Below are positions 36,448-45,283 of a stretch of DNA of 64,000 bases, piece after piece. Position 1 is the stretch's first letter. Every line of letters begins with the position of its first letter. The notes below the pieces were generated by a model. It saw only the letters and a program-made list of their open reading frames with translations. It ran no database searches and was not told the DNA's origin. This stretch comes from an uncultured Ruminococcus sp. GTDB lineage: Bacteria; Bacillota; Clostridia; Oscillospirales; Acutalibacteraceae. The DNA is taken from contig CACWOX010000015.1 of NCBI GenBank assembly GCA_902762615.1, positions 41,505 to 105,504 of the forward strand, written 5' to 3'. A program made the translations under genes and the position numbers.

Positions 36448-38070
36448 TTAATCCATCATAGAAGGATCGTTCTGAATGCCCGACTTGGGCAGCGAGAATG
36501 TGAACAGCACGCCGTCCTCGGTGTTTTGCGCCGAATAGCTGCCGCCGTGCAGGTTGACGATCGAGCTGACGATCCTGAGCCCCAGTCCCGAACCGCCGTA
36601 TTTGCGGGTTCTCGCCTTGTCCCCCTTGTAGAAGCTGTCCCAAATGCGGTCTAAGCTCTCCTCCGGAATATGGCTGCCCGAATTGAAGACGGAACAGATG
36701 ACGAAATCGCCGTTTTCGCTCACGCTGACAGATATTTTTCCGCCGTCGGGGGTGTGATGCTGCGCGTTGGCGAGCAGGTTGTTGATGACTTCCTCAATTC
36801 TGCTGTAATCGGCGTTGACTGTGCATTCCCCGGAGCGGGTGAAGCCGGTGGCGATGTTGTGCTCGGCAAAGATGTAGGACATGGTTTTAAGGCGTTCCTC
36901 GGCAAGCTCCGACAGGCTGAATTCCGAGATATCCATAATGGCGCCCGATTCCAGCTCGGCGAGGTCGAGCAGCCGCGCGGCAAGATGGTTGAGCTTGACC
37001 GCTTCATCGGAAATGACGCTGCAATAGTAATCCCTTTCCTCGTTGTTGATATTGAGCTGGAGTCCCTCGCTGTATCCCATAATGATGGCAAGAGGCGTTT
37101 TGAATTCGTGCGATACGTTGGAGAGAAGCTCGCGGCGCTGTATGTCTATTTTTTCTTTTTCCTCAATGTCCTTTTTGAGCTGGATATTTGCCACGCTCAG
37201 CTCGTTGATTTTGCTTTCCAGCTCGGAGGAAAGATGGTTGATGCTTTCGGCTAACTGCCCCAGTTCGTCCTTTGAATGAATTTCGAGTTTTACGCTGAAA
37301 TCCATATCTGCCATGCGCTTGGTCGCTTCGTTGATCCTGAGTATCGGCTGCGCGAAATTCGAGCAGAGCACCAGCGACAGCATACCGCATATGATCATGG
37401 CGAATACGCCTAAAAGAAGGGCGTAATCATTGAACGCCGATACTGCGTCATCTATGGCGGAGACCGATGTGTTGATCATCACGTAGTAATAGATGATCTC
37501 GCCGTCCACCTCTGACGGAACGACCGCAAACAGGCTGAGATAGGCTGTGTCGGTCTTTCGGTTCCTCCGCATGCCAACAGCGGGGGAAGATAGCGTGCCG
37601 TTTCCTTTGGTCTCGTCGCCTGAAAGCTCATACAGACTGTTTAACAGCTGCCGCGCACCGTTGTATCGGTCAACGGTTCTGCTTCCGATCAGACTGTCTT
37701 TGTCGCAATAGAGGAAATTCAGTCTGTCGTCGAGAATGATGATATGAATATTGCCTTCTTCCTCATAGCCCCTGAGCGTGGAACAAAGGTCGCTTGAAGC
37801 ATATCCTTCCTCGTCGGTGTCGGAAAGATCGAGCTTGGCAATGATCTGTAGGGTAGAGGTCAGCTTTTTCTCCTTCATGTAGTGGTAATACGGTTTGAGC
37901 ATCAGGGCATTTGTGATGAATATGATCCCCAAAAAGAACAGTATCACTCCGAATGTAATGACAAAAAGGCGTACCCGAATGGGAAGATTCCCGGTACGCC
38001 TTATGTAACGCATACGCATGCGCCTGCGGAGACTGTTTGTTTTTTCACGAAGCGGAAAAAATGACGGCAT
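36448..38070 (-). CDS. Two-component sensor histidine kinase
   Basis: A 540-residue membrane histidine kinase. Two membrane segments (about 33-55 and 212-232) flank an extracytoplasmic sensor domain of about 155 residues. HAMP follows (SNFAQPILRINEATKRMADMD), then a coiled coil, the HisKA box SNVSHEFKTPLAIIMGYSEG near 314-333 with the phosphoacceptor His, the N box LLANAQHHTPDG near 435, and G boxes ending GSGLGLRIVSSIVN. The start overlaps the response regulator stop by one base (TAATG). The signal sensed is not evident; the architecture resembles VanS/ResE-like kinases. Confidence 0.92.
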   Translation of the reverse strand: MPSFFPLREKTNSLRRRMRMRYIRRTGNLPIRVRLFVITFGVILFFLGIIFITNALMLKPYYHYMKEKKLTSTLQIIAKLDLSDTDEEGYASSDLCSTLRGYEEEGNIHIIILDDRLNFLYCDKDSLIGSRTVDRYNGARQLLNSLYELSGDETKGNGTLSSPAVGMRRNRKTDTAYLSLFAVVPSEVDGEIIYYYVMINTSVSAIDDAVSAFNDYALLLGVFAMIICGMLSLVLCSNFAQPILRINEATKRMADMDFSVKLEIHSKDELGQLAESINHLSSELESKINELSVANIQLKKDIEEKEKIDIQRRELLSNVSHEFKTPLAIIMGYSEGLQLNINNEERDYYCSVISDEAVKLNHLAARLLDLAELESGAIMDISEFSLSELAEERLKTMSYIFAEHNIATGFTRSGECTVNADYSRIEEVINNLLANAQHHTPDGGKISVSVSENGDFVICSVFNSGSHIPEESLDRIWDSFYKGDKARTRKYGGSGLGLRIVSSIVNLHGGSYSAQNTEDGVLFTFSLPKSGIQNDPSMMD

Positions 38071-38765
38071 TATTTCACCTCAAGTCTGTATCCCACGCCC
38101 CGCACGGTGACGATCATGCTACCGGCTTCGCCCAGCTTGGAACGAAGCTGCTTTACGTGGGTGTCAACGGTGCGCAGATCGCCGAAGTAATCGTAATTCC
38201 ACACGCCGTTGAGTATTTTTTCACGGGAAAGTGCAACGCCCTTGTTCTCCAGAAAATAAAGCAGAAGGTTGTATTCCTTGGGAGTCAGCTCGAGCGGCTG
38301 ATCCTTGACATAGGCGACATGCGCGATGTCGTCAATGCTGATATCGCCGCAGACACGGCGGTTTTCGGAGATTTTGCCGCCGCGCTTGAGCAGGGCTTCC
38401 ACTCTGGCAACCAGCAGACTGGGGGAGAAGGGCTTGGTTATGTAGTCGTCGGCGCCGAGCCGGAAGCCGCCGAGCTGATCGCTCTCGGTGCTCTTTGCCG
38501 TGAGCAGAATGACCGGCACGTTGCTCTTGCGGCGTATCTCGGAGAGGACGGTCCAGCCGTCAAGCACCGGCATCATCACGTCAAGAATAATCAGATCAGG
38601 CTCGGGATCCTCATTGGCAATCCTCAGAGCCTCGCTGCCGTCGGCAGCTTCAATAATCTCAAAGCCTTTGCGGTATAAAAAATCTCCGACAAGCTTTCTT
38701 ATTCTGTCCTCGTCATCGGCAACAAGTATTCTCAGTGAACTGCCTGTCGAATTGGAAATGCTCAT
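38070..38765 (-). CDS. OmpR-family response regulator
   Basis: A 231-residue DNA-binding response regulator. The receiver domain has the acidic pocket VADDEDR near 13, the phosphoacceptor Asp in DLIILDVMMPVLDG near 56 and the Lys in ITKPFSPSLL near 108. A winged-helix domain (LELTPKEYNLLLYFLENKG ... DLRTVDTHVKQLRSKL) follows. The ATG at 38765 is preferred because of the GAGGTG site upstream; the frame extends 17 codons further. It is coupled to the kinase gene downstream. Confidence 0.93.
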   Translation of the reverse strand: MSISNSTGSSLRILVADDEDRIRKLVGDFLYRKGFEIIEAADGSEALRIANEDPEPDLIILDVMMPVLDGWTVLSEIRRKSNVPVILLTAKSTESDQLGGFRLGADDYITKPFSPSLLVARVEALLKRGGKISENRRVCGDISIDDIAHVAYVKDQPLELTPKEYNLLLYFLENKGVALSREKILNGVWNYDYFGDLRTVDTHVKQLRSKLGEAGSMIVTVRGVGYRLEVK

Positions 38766-38914
38766 AAATAACACCTCAGATGTATGCTCAGATAAAAATA
38801 AACTAAAATTCTTCATTGAATATTATAGTGCATGAACAATGTCAAAACGCTAAATCTTCACTTCTATTATACATCAGATTAATGTGCTAAAGTTATTGTA
38901 TACATGATTTTTTC

Positions 38915-39499
38915 TTAAAAATCATGTGATGAATTGATGATGGAGTCCAATAAATTGGCGAAATGAGCCGCTTCTTGGCTGATTTCAGAGGCAATGTCCT
39001 CCATTGAATCCAAATGATCGGTGTCGTTTCTGACTATGCGGCTGACCAGCTCGCAGTTGGTGACGGTGAATATTTTCTCCAGCTGCCGCGCGGCAAATTC
39101 GCCGTCCTCGTCCTCTGAGCCTGCCGAAAGCAGCAGGGCAACCGGACGGCGCTTGGATATCGGCGGACGCTTTCCGAGAAAAAACCTCGCGCTGTAGTAC
39201 CGCTGCATGCGGTCGATGATGGCTTTGAGCGGCGCCGGAAATGACATATTGTAAATCGGGGAGGCAATGACTATGCCGTCGCAGGCTTCAAAATCCGCAA
39301 AGAATCCGTCCATATCGTCCATGGCGCAGCCCTCGAACTGCCGGCATGCGCGACAGTCGGTGCAGGGCGCGAAGCGGCAGCCGTATGCGTCGTAAGAGAC
39401 AAACGCCGCGTCAAGCTCATGAGTGAAACGGCGGAGCATTTCGGCGGAGCAGCCGTCCTTGCGGGGGCTGCCGCTGACGGTCATTATGACAGGAACCAT
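38915..39499 (-). CDS. Flavodoxin-fold oxidoreductase with iron-sulfur-flavoprotein-like Cys motif
   Basis: About 194 residues of the NADPH-dependent FMN reductase/ISF superfamily. The FMN phosphate loop is VSGSPRKDGCSAEML near 7, and SPIYNMSFPAPLKAIIDRM appears near 89. Between them lies a cysteine cluster CRFAPCTDCRACRQFEGC, whose compact spacing resembles the 4Fe-4S site of archaeal iron-sulfur flavoprotein. The start is uncertain: ATG 39499, just after the pyrB stop, is given, but a GTG at 39523 that overlaps pyrB is also possible. It probably lies on the pyrB transcript; the electron acceptor is unknown. Confidence 0.78.
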   Translation of the reverse strand: MVPVIMTVSGSPRKDGCSAEMLRRFTHELDAAFVSYDAYGCRFAPCTDCRACRQFEGCAMDDMDGFFADFEACDGIVIASPIYNMSFPAPLKAIIDRMQRYYSARFFLGKRPPISKRRPVALLLSAGSEDEDGEFAARQLEKIFTVTNCELVSRIVRNDTDHLDSMEDIASEISQEAAHFANLLDSIINSSHDF

Positions 39500-39503
39500 A
39501 TGC

Positions 39504-40571
39504 TCAGTGAGAATGATGCTCACAGTAGGCGCATACCTTGCCCTTTGGCGTGTCGTTGGACATGGGCGGCAGGTAGGTCTCTATCTGTGTGATGCATTTG
39601 GGATTGCGGCAGACAAAGCCGCTGTCAACCTGCGGCTTGTCGGGCTGGCGGCTCTCATGCTCGGAAATCAGCCGGATAATGAGCGCCATTCTGCCGTACA
39701 TGCCGTAGAGGGTCTGCTTGAAATAATAGGCTCTCGGGTCGTCGTCCACCTCATAGGAGATCTCGTCCACTCTCGGCAGCGGATGAAGCACGCAGAGATC
39801 GGGCTTGCCGAGCGACATTTTCTTGCCGTCGAGCACGTACACGCCCTTCTGCGCCTCATATTCCTCTTCATTGGCGAATCGCTCGCGCTGTATGCGGGTC
39901 ATGTAAAGCACGTCGAGGTAGGGAATCGCCTCTTCGATGGTGCGCACCTCGGAATACCGGCAGCCGCAGGCGGTGACGTAATCCTTTATGTAATCCGGCA
40001 TGGCAAGCGCCTGAGTGGAGATGAAGACAAAGGAATTGCCGCCGTAACGCGCCATGCATTTGCAGAGGGAATGCACCGTTCTGCCGTTGGCGAGGTCGCC
40101 GCACATGCCTATGACGAGATTGTCCGTCCTGTGAGCCACATTGCGGAGGGTGACCACATCGGTGAGGGTCTGTGTGGGGTGAAGATGTCCGCCGTCGCCG
40201 GCATTCACGACAGGCACGCTGGAATAGAGCGACGCAGCCATTGCCGCGCCCTCTACCGGGTGCCGGATGGTGAGAATGTCGGTGTAGCCGCTCAGCACGG
40301 TGACGGTGTCCTTGAGGCTTTCGCCCTTTGCCACCGAGGTCGCGCCGGGATTGTCAAAGCCGATGATCTTGCCGCCGAGCCGCAGCATTGCCGACTGGAA
40401 GGACATCTGGGTTCGGGTGGAAGGCTCATAGAAGAGCGTAGCCATCAGCTTGTCCCGACAGGCGCTGCTGTAATGGGAGGGATGTCTGCTGATGCGGCAC
40501 GCCATATCCACTATATCGTCCAGTTCCTCGAGTGTGAGCTGGTTTAAGTCGATGAGATTTCTGACTGACAT
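39504..40571 (-). CDS. pyrB: Aspartate carbamoyltransferase with C-terminal PyrI-like zinc ribbon
   Basis: Catalyses carbamoyl phosphate plus aspartate to carbamoyl aspartate in pyrimidine synthesis. Residues 1-305 are the catalytic chain: LFYEPSTRTQMSFQSAM near 46, HPTQTLTDV near 131, VLHPLPRVDEI near 261. The remaining 50 residues are not part of a normal PyrB: they contain CRNPKC and, about 23 residues on, CAYC, the same C-x4-C...C-x2-C set that binds zinc in the PyrI regulatory chain. The allosteric nucleotide-binding domain of PyrI is missing, so this is a PyrB plus zinc-domain fusion. ATP/CTP control is not expected. Confidence 0.93.
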   Translation of the reverse strand: MSVRNLIDLNQLTLEELDDIVDMACRISRHPSHYSSACRDKLMATLFYEPSTRTQMSFQSAMLRLGGKIIGFDNPGATSVAKGESLKDTVTVLSGYTDILTIRHPVEGAAMAASLYSSVPVVNAGDGGHLHPTQTLTDVVTLRNVAHRTDNLVIGMCGDLANGRTVHSLCKCMARYGGNSFVFISTQALAMPDYIKDYVTACGCRYSEVRTIEEAIPYLDVLYMTRIQRERFANEEEYEAQKGVYVLDGKKMSLGKPDLCVLHPLPRVDEISYEVDDDPRAYYFKQTLYGMYGRMALIIRLISEHESRQPDKPQVDSGFVCRNPKCITQIETYLPPMSNDTPKGKVCAYCEHHSH

Positions 40572-40606
40572 TGTGCAACAACTCCTTGCGCTGGTCTTTA
40601 CACTAT

Positions 40607-40635
40607 ATTATATCATTGATTTGTGACAAAAGCAA
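40607..40635 (-). promoter_or_regulatory. Promoter of pyrB
   Basis: On the minus strand TTGCTT (40630-40635), a 17-base spacer and TATAAT (40607-40612). The leader of about 30 bases has no room for a PyrR attenuator. Confidence 0.5.
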
Positions 40636-40814
40636 TATTTTTTTATTTGACAATTGTACGATTACAAATCAATATTCCGGCAAAAATCTGTTGCAATTTT
40701 TATCGGAATATGCGAAAATATAGATATAAAGAATTTAAAGAAAAATACCGATATTTCTATACCAACCGAAGCCGACTTCAAAAGGTTATATATTCAGGTG
40801 GGAAGTGAGAATGA

Positions 40815-41351
40815 ATGAGCGGGGCAAGGATTGAGGGACATGCTGCCGACGGGCTGATATTAAAAATAGCGGCGGGCGATATGGCTGCCCTGGAGTCGCT
40901 TTACAACGCCATGTACGGCGAGATATTCGGCTATCTTTGCTCGATGCTGGGCGGAGACAGGCAGACCGCCGAGGATCTGGCGCAGGACACATTCATCAGA
41001 GTGTATAAATACGCGCCGAAATTCGCCGCCGAGGGTCACGGACGCGCGTGGGTCTACCGCATTGCCGGCAGGCTGGCGCTCAACCATCTGGGCAGCGGCG
41101 CAGTTCGCACCGAGGAGCTTTGCGAGACGCTCTCCGACGGCACTGATGTGGAGGAGAGCGCGGTCAATTCGCGTGCCATTGCCGAAGCGCTGGCGGCGAT
41201 ATCGCCCGAAGAGCGGCAGGTGGTTTCGATGCACGCGGTTTCCGGACTGACGCTCAGGGAAATATCCGAAATAGTGGGGCAGCCCCTCGGCACGGTCAAA
41301 TGGCGGCACGCCGAAGCCGTCAAAAAACTCAGAAAACTTTTAGAAATGTGA
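40815..41351 (+). CDS. ECF-type RNA polymerase sigma factor
   Basis: A 178-residue sigma-70 family ECF factor. Region 2 lies at about 12-80 (ALESLYNAMYGEIFGYLCSML, DLAQDTFIRVYKYAPKF, GRAWVYRIAGRLALNHL) and region 4 at about 115-175 (ALAAISPEERQVVSMHAVSGLTLREISEIVGQPLGTVKWRHAEAVKKL). Two ATGs overlap (40811 and 40815); 40815 is in this frame. A small one-TM protein gene follows after 24 bases, the usual place for an anti-sigma factor. The AT-rich 240 bases upstream hold no clear ECF autoregulatory promoter. Confidence 0.92.
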   Translation: MSGARIEGHAADGLILKIAAGDMAALESLYNAMYGEIFGYLCSMLGGDRQTAEDLAQDTFIRVYKYAPKFAAEGHGRAWVYRIAGRLALNHLGSGAVRTEELCETLSDGTDVEESAVNSRAIAEALAAISPEERQVVSMHAVSGLTLREISEIVGQPLGTVKWRHAEAVKKLRKLLEM

Positions 41352-41375
41352 AGTGCGGAGATTGGGGGCGTAGAG

Positions 41376-41810
41376 ATGAAGGACATTGACATTGAGAAAA
41401 AAATCGGAGAAGCTGTGCCATATAGCGCCGGACAGTCCGTGAAGCCTCCTTTTGAGCAGATCGCCCGAAAGATAGCCGAGGGGCAGCCTTCCGAGAGCTT
41501 CGAGGCATTTTTTGCGGGGGATATCGGGTCTGCGAAGAGCAGCAGATGGTCCGCAGTCAACTGGAAGCGGATCGCCGGCGTTTCGGCAGCCGCCGTCCTT
41601 GCGATTGCCGCAGGAGGAATCATGCTCGGCGTGCTTCTGGACGGCATGACGCTCAAATCGGAGAGTACTGCTGCCGACGCTGCGCAGACAATGGAATATT
41701 GCGTCGAAAATGCCGGCAACGAGGATTTTGAAGAAGACACGAAACAATATGTTTCGGATTCGGATACGGCGCAGTACGACACCGTCGATTCCGAGGAATC
41801 AAAAGAATAA
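41376..41810 (+). CDS. Putative anti-sigma factor, single-pass membrane protein
   Basis: A 144-residue protein with a cytoplasmic N-terminal 60 residues, one membrane segment near 65-88 (IAGVSAAAVLAIAAGGIMLGVLL) and an acidic exterior tail rich in Asp, Glu, Ser and Thr. Size, topology and position after an ECF sigma gene support an anti-sigma role. No zinc-binding ZAS motif (HxxxCxxC) is present, so it would be a different class. No ligand is visible. Confidence 0.6.
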   Translation: MKDIDIEKKIGEAVPYSAGQSVKPPFEQIARKIAEGQPSESFEAFFAGDIGSAKSSRWSAVNWKRIAGVSAAAVLAIAAGGIMLGVLLDGMTLKSESTAADAAQTMEYCVENAGNEDFEEDTKQYVSDSDTAQYDTVDSEESKE

Positions 41811-41840
41811 ATATACAATCATACGGAGGTATTTAACAAT

Positions 41841-42407
41841 ATGAAAATCATGATAGCGTCCGATATTCACGGTTCGGCTTATTACTGCGACCTGATGCTG
41901 AGGGAATTTGAGCAGGAACAAGCCGACAGGCTTCTGCTGCTGGGGGATATTCTCTATCACGGTCCGAGAAACGACCTGCCGAAGGATTACGCGCCCAAGC
42001 GTGTCGTCGAGCAGCTGAGCGCCTTGAAGGACAGAATATTCTGTGTCAGGGGCAACTGCGACGCGGACGTTGACCTGATGGTGCTGCCCTTCCCGATGAC
42101 GTCGGATTGCTCGATCATGCCGATAGGGGAGAGAATGATGTACGTCACTCACGGACATGTATTCAATCCCGAAAACCTGCCGCCGCTGCACAGCGGAGAC
42201 ATTCTGCTCTACGGTCACACGCACATTCCCACGCTGCGTGACGTGAAGGGCTGCATGTGCATCAATCCCGGCTCGGTGTCGCTCCCCAAGAACGGCAGCC
42301 GCCACAGCTGTATTCTGCTCAAGGACGGCATTTTCGGCTGGAAGGATATTGAAACAGGCGATTATTTCAGGCACTATGATTCCTGCGTGGAGGAAAAGTC
42401 CCTGTAA
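41841..42407 (+). CDS. yfcE: YfcE-type metallophosphodiesterase
   Basis: A 188-residue calcineurin-like phosphoesterase. Metal-binding motifs are MIASDIHGS near 4-12, LLLGDILYHGPRN near 32-44, VRGNCDAD near 71 and the C-terminal HGHVFN and YGHTHIP near 107 and 127. YfcE hydrolyses phosphodiester substrates in vitro; the physiological substrate is unclear. An ACGGAGG site precedes the ATG. Confidence 0.88.
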   Translation: MKIMIASDIHGSAYYCDLMLREFEQEQADRLLLLGDILYHGPRNDLPKDYAPKRVVEQLSALKDRIFCVRGNCDADVDLMVLPFPMTSDCSIMPIGERMMYVTHGHVFNPENLPPLHSGDILLYGHTHIPTLRDVKGCMCINPGSVSLPKNGSRHSCILLKDGIFGWKDIETGDYFRHYDSCVEEKSL

Positions 42408-42504
42408 TTGGATGGAATAATTGGCAGGCTCCGATAATAGATATATTAAAGGCATTCATTCTTTTGCCGAATAAAAAATATCTCTGTTTTCGGGGGTTTT
42501 CGCT

Positions 42505-43248
42505 GTGAGTAAAATCATACATATACGGGCAAGACACTGGTTCCTGCTGTTCACCGTTCTGGCGCTTGCCGCGTCGGTGGGCTTCGTCGGCGCAGGAGGA
42601 AAGATTTCCGTTTCGGCGCAGGACTGGGTGACTGCCGCGGGAAATCAGCGCCGGGTCATTCTGATCGACCCGGGACACGGCGGCTTCGACGGGGGAGCCA
42701 TCGGCGCAAACGGCACCATAGAGAAGGACGTCAATCTCGCCATTTCGCTGAAACTCCGCGATATGCTGACCGACGCGGGATTTGACGTGGTGATGACGCG
42801 CGACACCGACCGTGCGCTTGACGACAGCGGCGACACAACCATTCGCCGCCGGAAAATCAGCGACATGCACAACCGTCTGAATCTGACCAAACTCTATCCC
42901 GATTCGGTGCTGATCAGCGTTCACCAGAATAAGCTGGCGGAAAGCAGCAAGGTTCACGGCGCACAGATCTTTTATTCTCCCAACAAACCGGACAGCAAGG
43001 AGCTGGCGGGCTTCATTCAGAATCAGTTCAACACAGGCATTCAGCCCGAAAAGCCGAGGGAGATTGTCAAGACCGGCAAGAATCTCTATCTGTTTTACCA
43101 CGCCCAGAACACCGCTGTGCTGTGCGAATGCGGCTTTCTCTCGAACCCGGAGGAAGAGGCGCTTCTCGGCACCGACGAATACCAGTACAAGGTGGCTTAC
43201 TGCATTTACAGCGGACTTTTGGAATGGTACGAGGGCAGGAACGGTTAA
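42505..43248 (+). CDS. cwlD: N-acetylmuramoyl-L-alanine amidase, CwlD-like
   Basis: A 247-residue secreted or membrane-anchored Amidase_3 enzyme that cuts the bond between MurNAc and the stem peptide. A hydrophobic segment lies near 12-30. Zinc ligands appear in IDPGHGGFDGGAIGANGTIEKDVNL (His and Glu near 53-73) and in LISVHQNKL near 137; the catalytic Glu is in AVLCECGFLSNPEEE near 208. Size and sequence suit CwlD, which makes muramic delta-lactam in the spore cortex, in line with the sporulation genes in this window. GTG start; the ribosome site is weak. Confidence 0.82.
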   Translation: MSKIIHIRARHWFLLFTVLALAASVGFVGAGGKISVSAQDWVTAAGNQRRVILIDPGHGGFDGGAIGANGTIEKDVNLAISLKLRDMLTDAGFDVVMTRDTDRALDDSGDTTIRRRKISDMHNRLNLTKLYPDSVLISVHQNKLAESSKVHGAQIFYSPNKPDSKELAGFIQNQFNTGIQPEKPREIVKTGKNLYLFYHAQNTAVLCECGFLSNPEEEALLGTDEYQYKVAYCIYSGLLEWYEGRNG

Positions 43249-43286
43249 CTATTTGTTTTAAGCTAAAATCGAAGGAATGATAAAAA

Positions 43287-44237
43287 TTGACGGCTGATTT
43301 TTTATTTGTATCGGATGACAAGTATGTAAAAAATCTCGGCATATGCACCTATTCGGTCATGCACAATATGTGTCCGGAGGTGGAAAAGGTCAGGCTGTTC
43401 GTCATGGACTGCGGCATTACCGAACCAAACAGGCAAAGACTGCGCGAGCAGGCGGCGCAATTTGACAATGCCGAGATGATTTTTTACGACATAGACCAAA
43501 AGCTCAACGCGGTTGTGCCAAAGGTCAAGACCCGCTGGCACAGAGCCATTTACGGGCGGCTGTTTCTCAATGAGCTGCCGGAGCATTACGGTGATCTGAA
43601 GCGCATCGTGTATCTCGACTGCGATCTGCTGATGGACAGACCCGTGACCGAGCTTTTCACGATGGATCTGGGCGGCAAATGCCTCGCCGCCGTGACCGAC
43701 GCGGACAACGCTCCCCGCAAGAAGGCGCTCGGCATTGACCCGGAATGCGACTATATCAATTCCGGCGTGCTGGTGATAGATACCGCCCGATGGATCGGGC
43801 TGGACGCTTCGCCCAGGATCATCGAATACATCAACAGTTTTCCCGAGGCGCTGCTGTATCCCGATCAGGACGCCATCAATTATGTGCTGGGGCATGAGAT
43901 GGTGATTCTGCCGCCGGAGTACAACATGATGTGGATGCTCTGCGAGAGGGACATTCCCAAGATGCTCAGCCGGATTCCCGACTTTTATTACACAGCCGAA
44001 CAAGTGCAATACGCGCTTTTGCACCCGCGCATTGTTCATTTTGCGGGACACGATATGTGGTCATTTGACGGAATAACGCCGATTGCTGCCGGCGTATTCA
44101 AGAAATACCGCAGGCTTTGCGGCTGGCGGGACGAAAAGCGCCGCTTCAAGTCGCCGGTCATCTTCCTGAGATGGTGCGCCATGTCGGTCAAGCGTGCGAT
44201 ATGCGGCGATTTCAAAAAGGCGAATGCCGACGCGTGA
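43287..44237 (+). CDS. Family 8 glycosyltransferase, copy 1
   Basis: A 316-residue GT-A fold retaining glycosyltransferase. The DxD nucleotide-sugar motif is in VYLDCDLLMDRPVTELF near 109-125; a His in HFAGHDMW near 247 completes metal binding. The N-terminus (TADFLFVSDDKYVKNLGICTYSVMHNMCPEVE) is nearly the same as that of the next gene, so the two are a tandem duplication. TTG start with GAAGGA upstream. Donor and acceptor are not known. It is encoded convergently with the phosphonate operon. Confidence 0.88.
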   Translation: MTADFLFVSDDKYVKNLGICTYSVMHNMCPEVEKVRLFVMDCGITEPNRQRLREQAAQFDNAEMIFYDIDQKLNAVVPKVKTRWHRAIYGRLFLNELPEHYGDLKRIVYLDCDLLMDRPVTELFTMDLGGKCLAAVTDADNAPRKKALGIDPECDYINSGVLVIDTARWIGLDASPRIIEYINSFPEALLYPDQDAINYVLGHEMVILPPEYNMMWMLCERDIPKMLSRIPDFYYTAEQVQYALLHPRIVHFAGHDMWSFDGITPIAAGVFKKYRRLCGWRDEKRRFKSPVIFLRWCAMSVKRAICGDFKKANADA

Positions 44238-44258
44238 AATGATAGGAATGATGAAAAA

Positions 44259-45206
44259 TTGACTGCCGATTTTCTGTTGGTTTCCAACGATAAATATGTA
44301 AAAAATCTCGGCATATGCAGCTATTCCATTTTACACAATATGTGTCCCGAGGTCGAAAGGGTAAGGCTGTTCATTATGGACTGCGGCATTTCGGGCGAGA
44401 ATCAGCAAAGGCTGCGTGAGCAGACCGCACGGTTTGACAATGCCGAAATGTTCTTCTGCGACGTCTCAGAGCGCATTGAGGAAATCGGGCAAAGTATCCG
44501 TTCCGGCTGGCACCCCTCCATTTACGGGCGGCTGCTGGCTGCCGATGTGCTTGCATTATGCCCTGATGTGAAGCGGCTGGTTTATCTCGACTGCGACACA
44601 CTGATGGACAAGCCTGTGACGGAGCTTTTCACGATGGATATGCAGGGCAAATGCCTTGCCGCCGTTGCCGACGCCGACGAGGACAGGCGCAAGTCTGCTC
44701 TCGGCATGCCGGAGAACAGCACATATATCAATTCCGGGGTACTGGTGATCGACCTTCCCGCATGGGTCGAGCGCGGCGCGGAGAGCAGGATCGTTGAATA
44801 CATACGTTCATGCGGAGAAAAACTGCAATACCCCGATCAGGACGCGATCAGCCGCGTGATGTGGGACGATATGCACATCATTCCGCTGGAATACAATATG
44901 ATGTGGATGATTTGCGACAGCGACATTCCCAAATTGGTGCGCAACATTCAGCCCTTTCCCTATACCGCCGACGAGGTGAAGCACGCCCTGCACCACATGA
45001 AGATCTGCCATTATTCCGGCCACGACATGTGGACGTTCTACGGCATAACCCCGATTCAGGCGAGGATATTCAAAAAGTACCGCGCACTCTGCGACTGGCG
45101 GGACGAAAGGCGGTCGTTCGAGACGCCGGTCAAGTTCGTGCTCTGGGTGATGAAGTCGGTCAAGCGTCTGGTTCTGGGCGATCTGCGTTTTCAAAAGGCG
45201 GAATGA
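44259..45206 (+). CDS. Family 8 glycosyltransferase, copy 2
   Basis: A 315-residue paralogue of the preceding enzyme with the same landmarks: LVYLDCDTLMDKPVTELF near 107-124, STYINSGVLVIDLPAW and a HYSGHDMW motif near 252. The gene begins with TTG 22 bases after its neighbour. The most diverged segment lies near residues 65-90, between the N-terminal strand and the DxD, where GT8 enzymes shape the acceptor site, so different acceptors or linkages are plausible. Confidence 0.88.
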   Translation: MTADFLLVSNDKYVKNLGICSYSILHNMCPEVERVRLFIMDCGISGENQQRLREQTARFDNAEMFFCDVSERIEEIGQSIRSGWHPSIYGRLLAADVLALCPDVKRLVYLDCDTLMDKPVTELFTMDMQGKCLAAVADADEDRRKSALGMPENSTYINSGVLVIDLPAWVERGAESRIVEYIRSCGEKLQYPDQDAISRVMWDDMHIIPLEYNMMWMICDSDIPKLVRNIQPFPYTADEVKHALHHMKICHYSGHDMWTFYGITPIQARIFKKYRALCDWRDERRSFETPVKFVLWVMKSVKRLVLGDLRFQKAE

Positions 45207-45230
45207 TTTTTTTCGTAATAATAAAAATAA

Positions 45231-45261
45231 CTCCCTGTGCTTGGGTGGAAGGCGCAGGGAG
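45231..45261. terminator. Bidirectional terminator between GT8 genes and phosphonate operon
   Basis: CTCCCTGTGC (45231-45240) pairs with GCGCAGGGAG (45252-45261); T-rich tracts occur on both sides (GCTTTTGTTTT on plus, TTATTTTTATTATTA on minus). Confidence 0.8.
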
Positions 45262-45283
45262 CTTTTGTTTTGGATGGGAAAAA

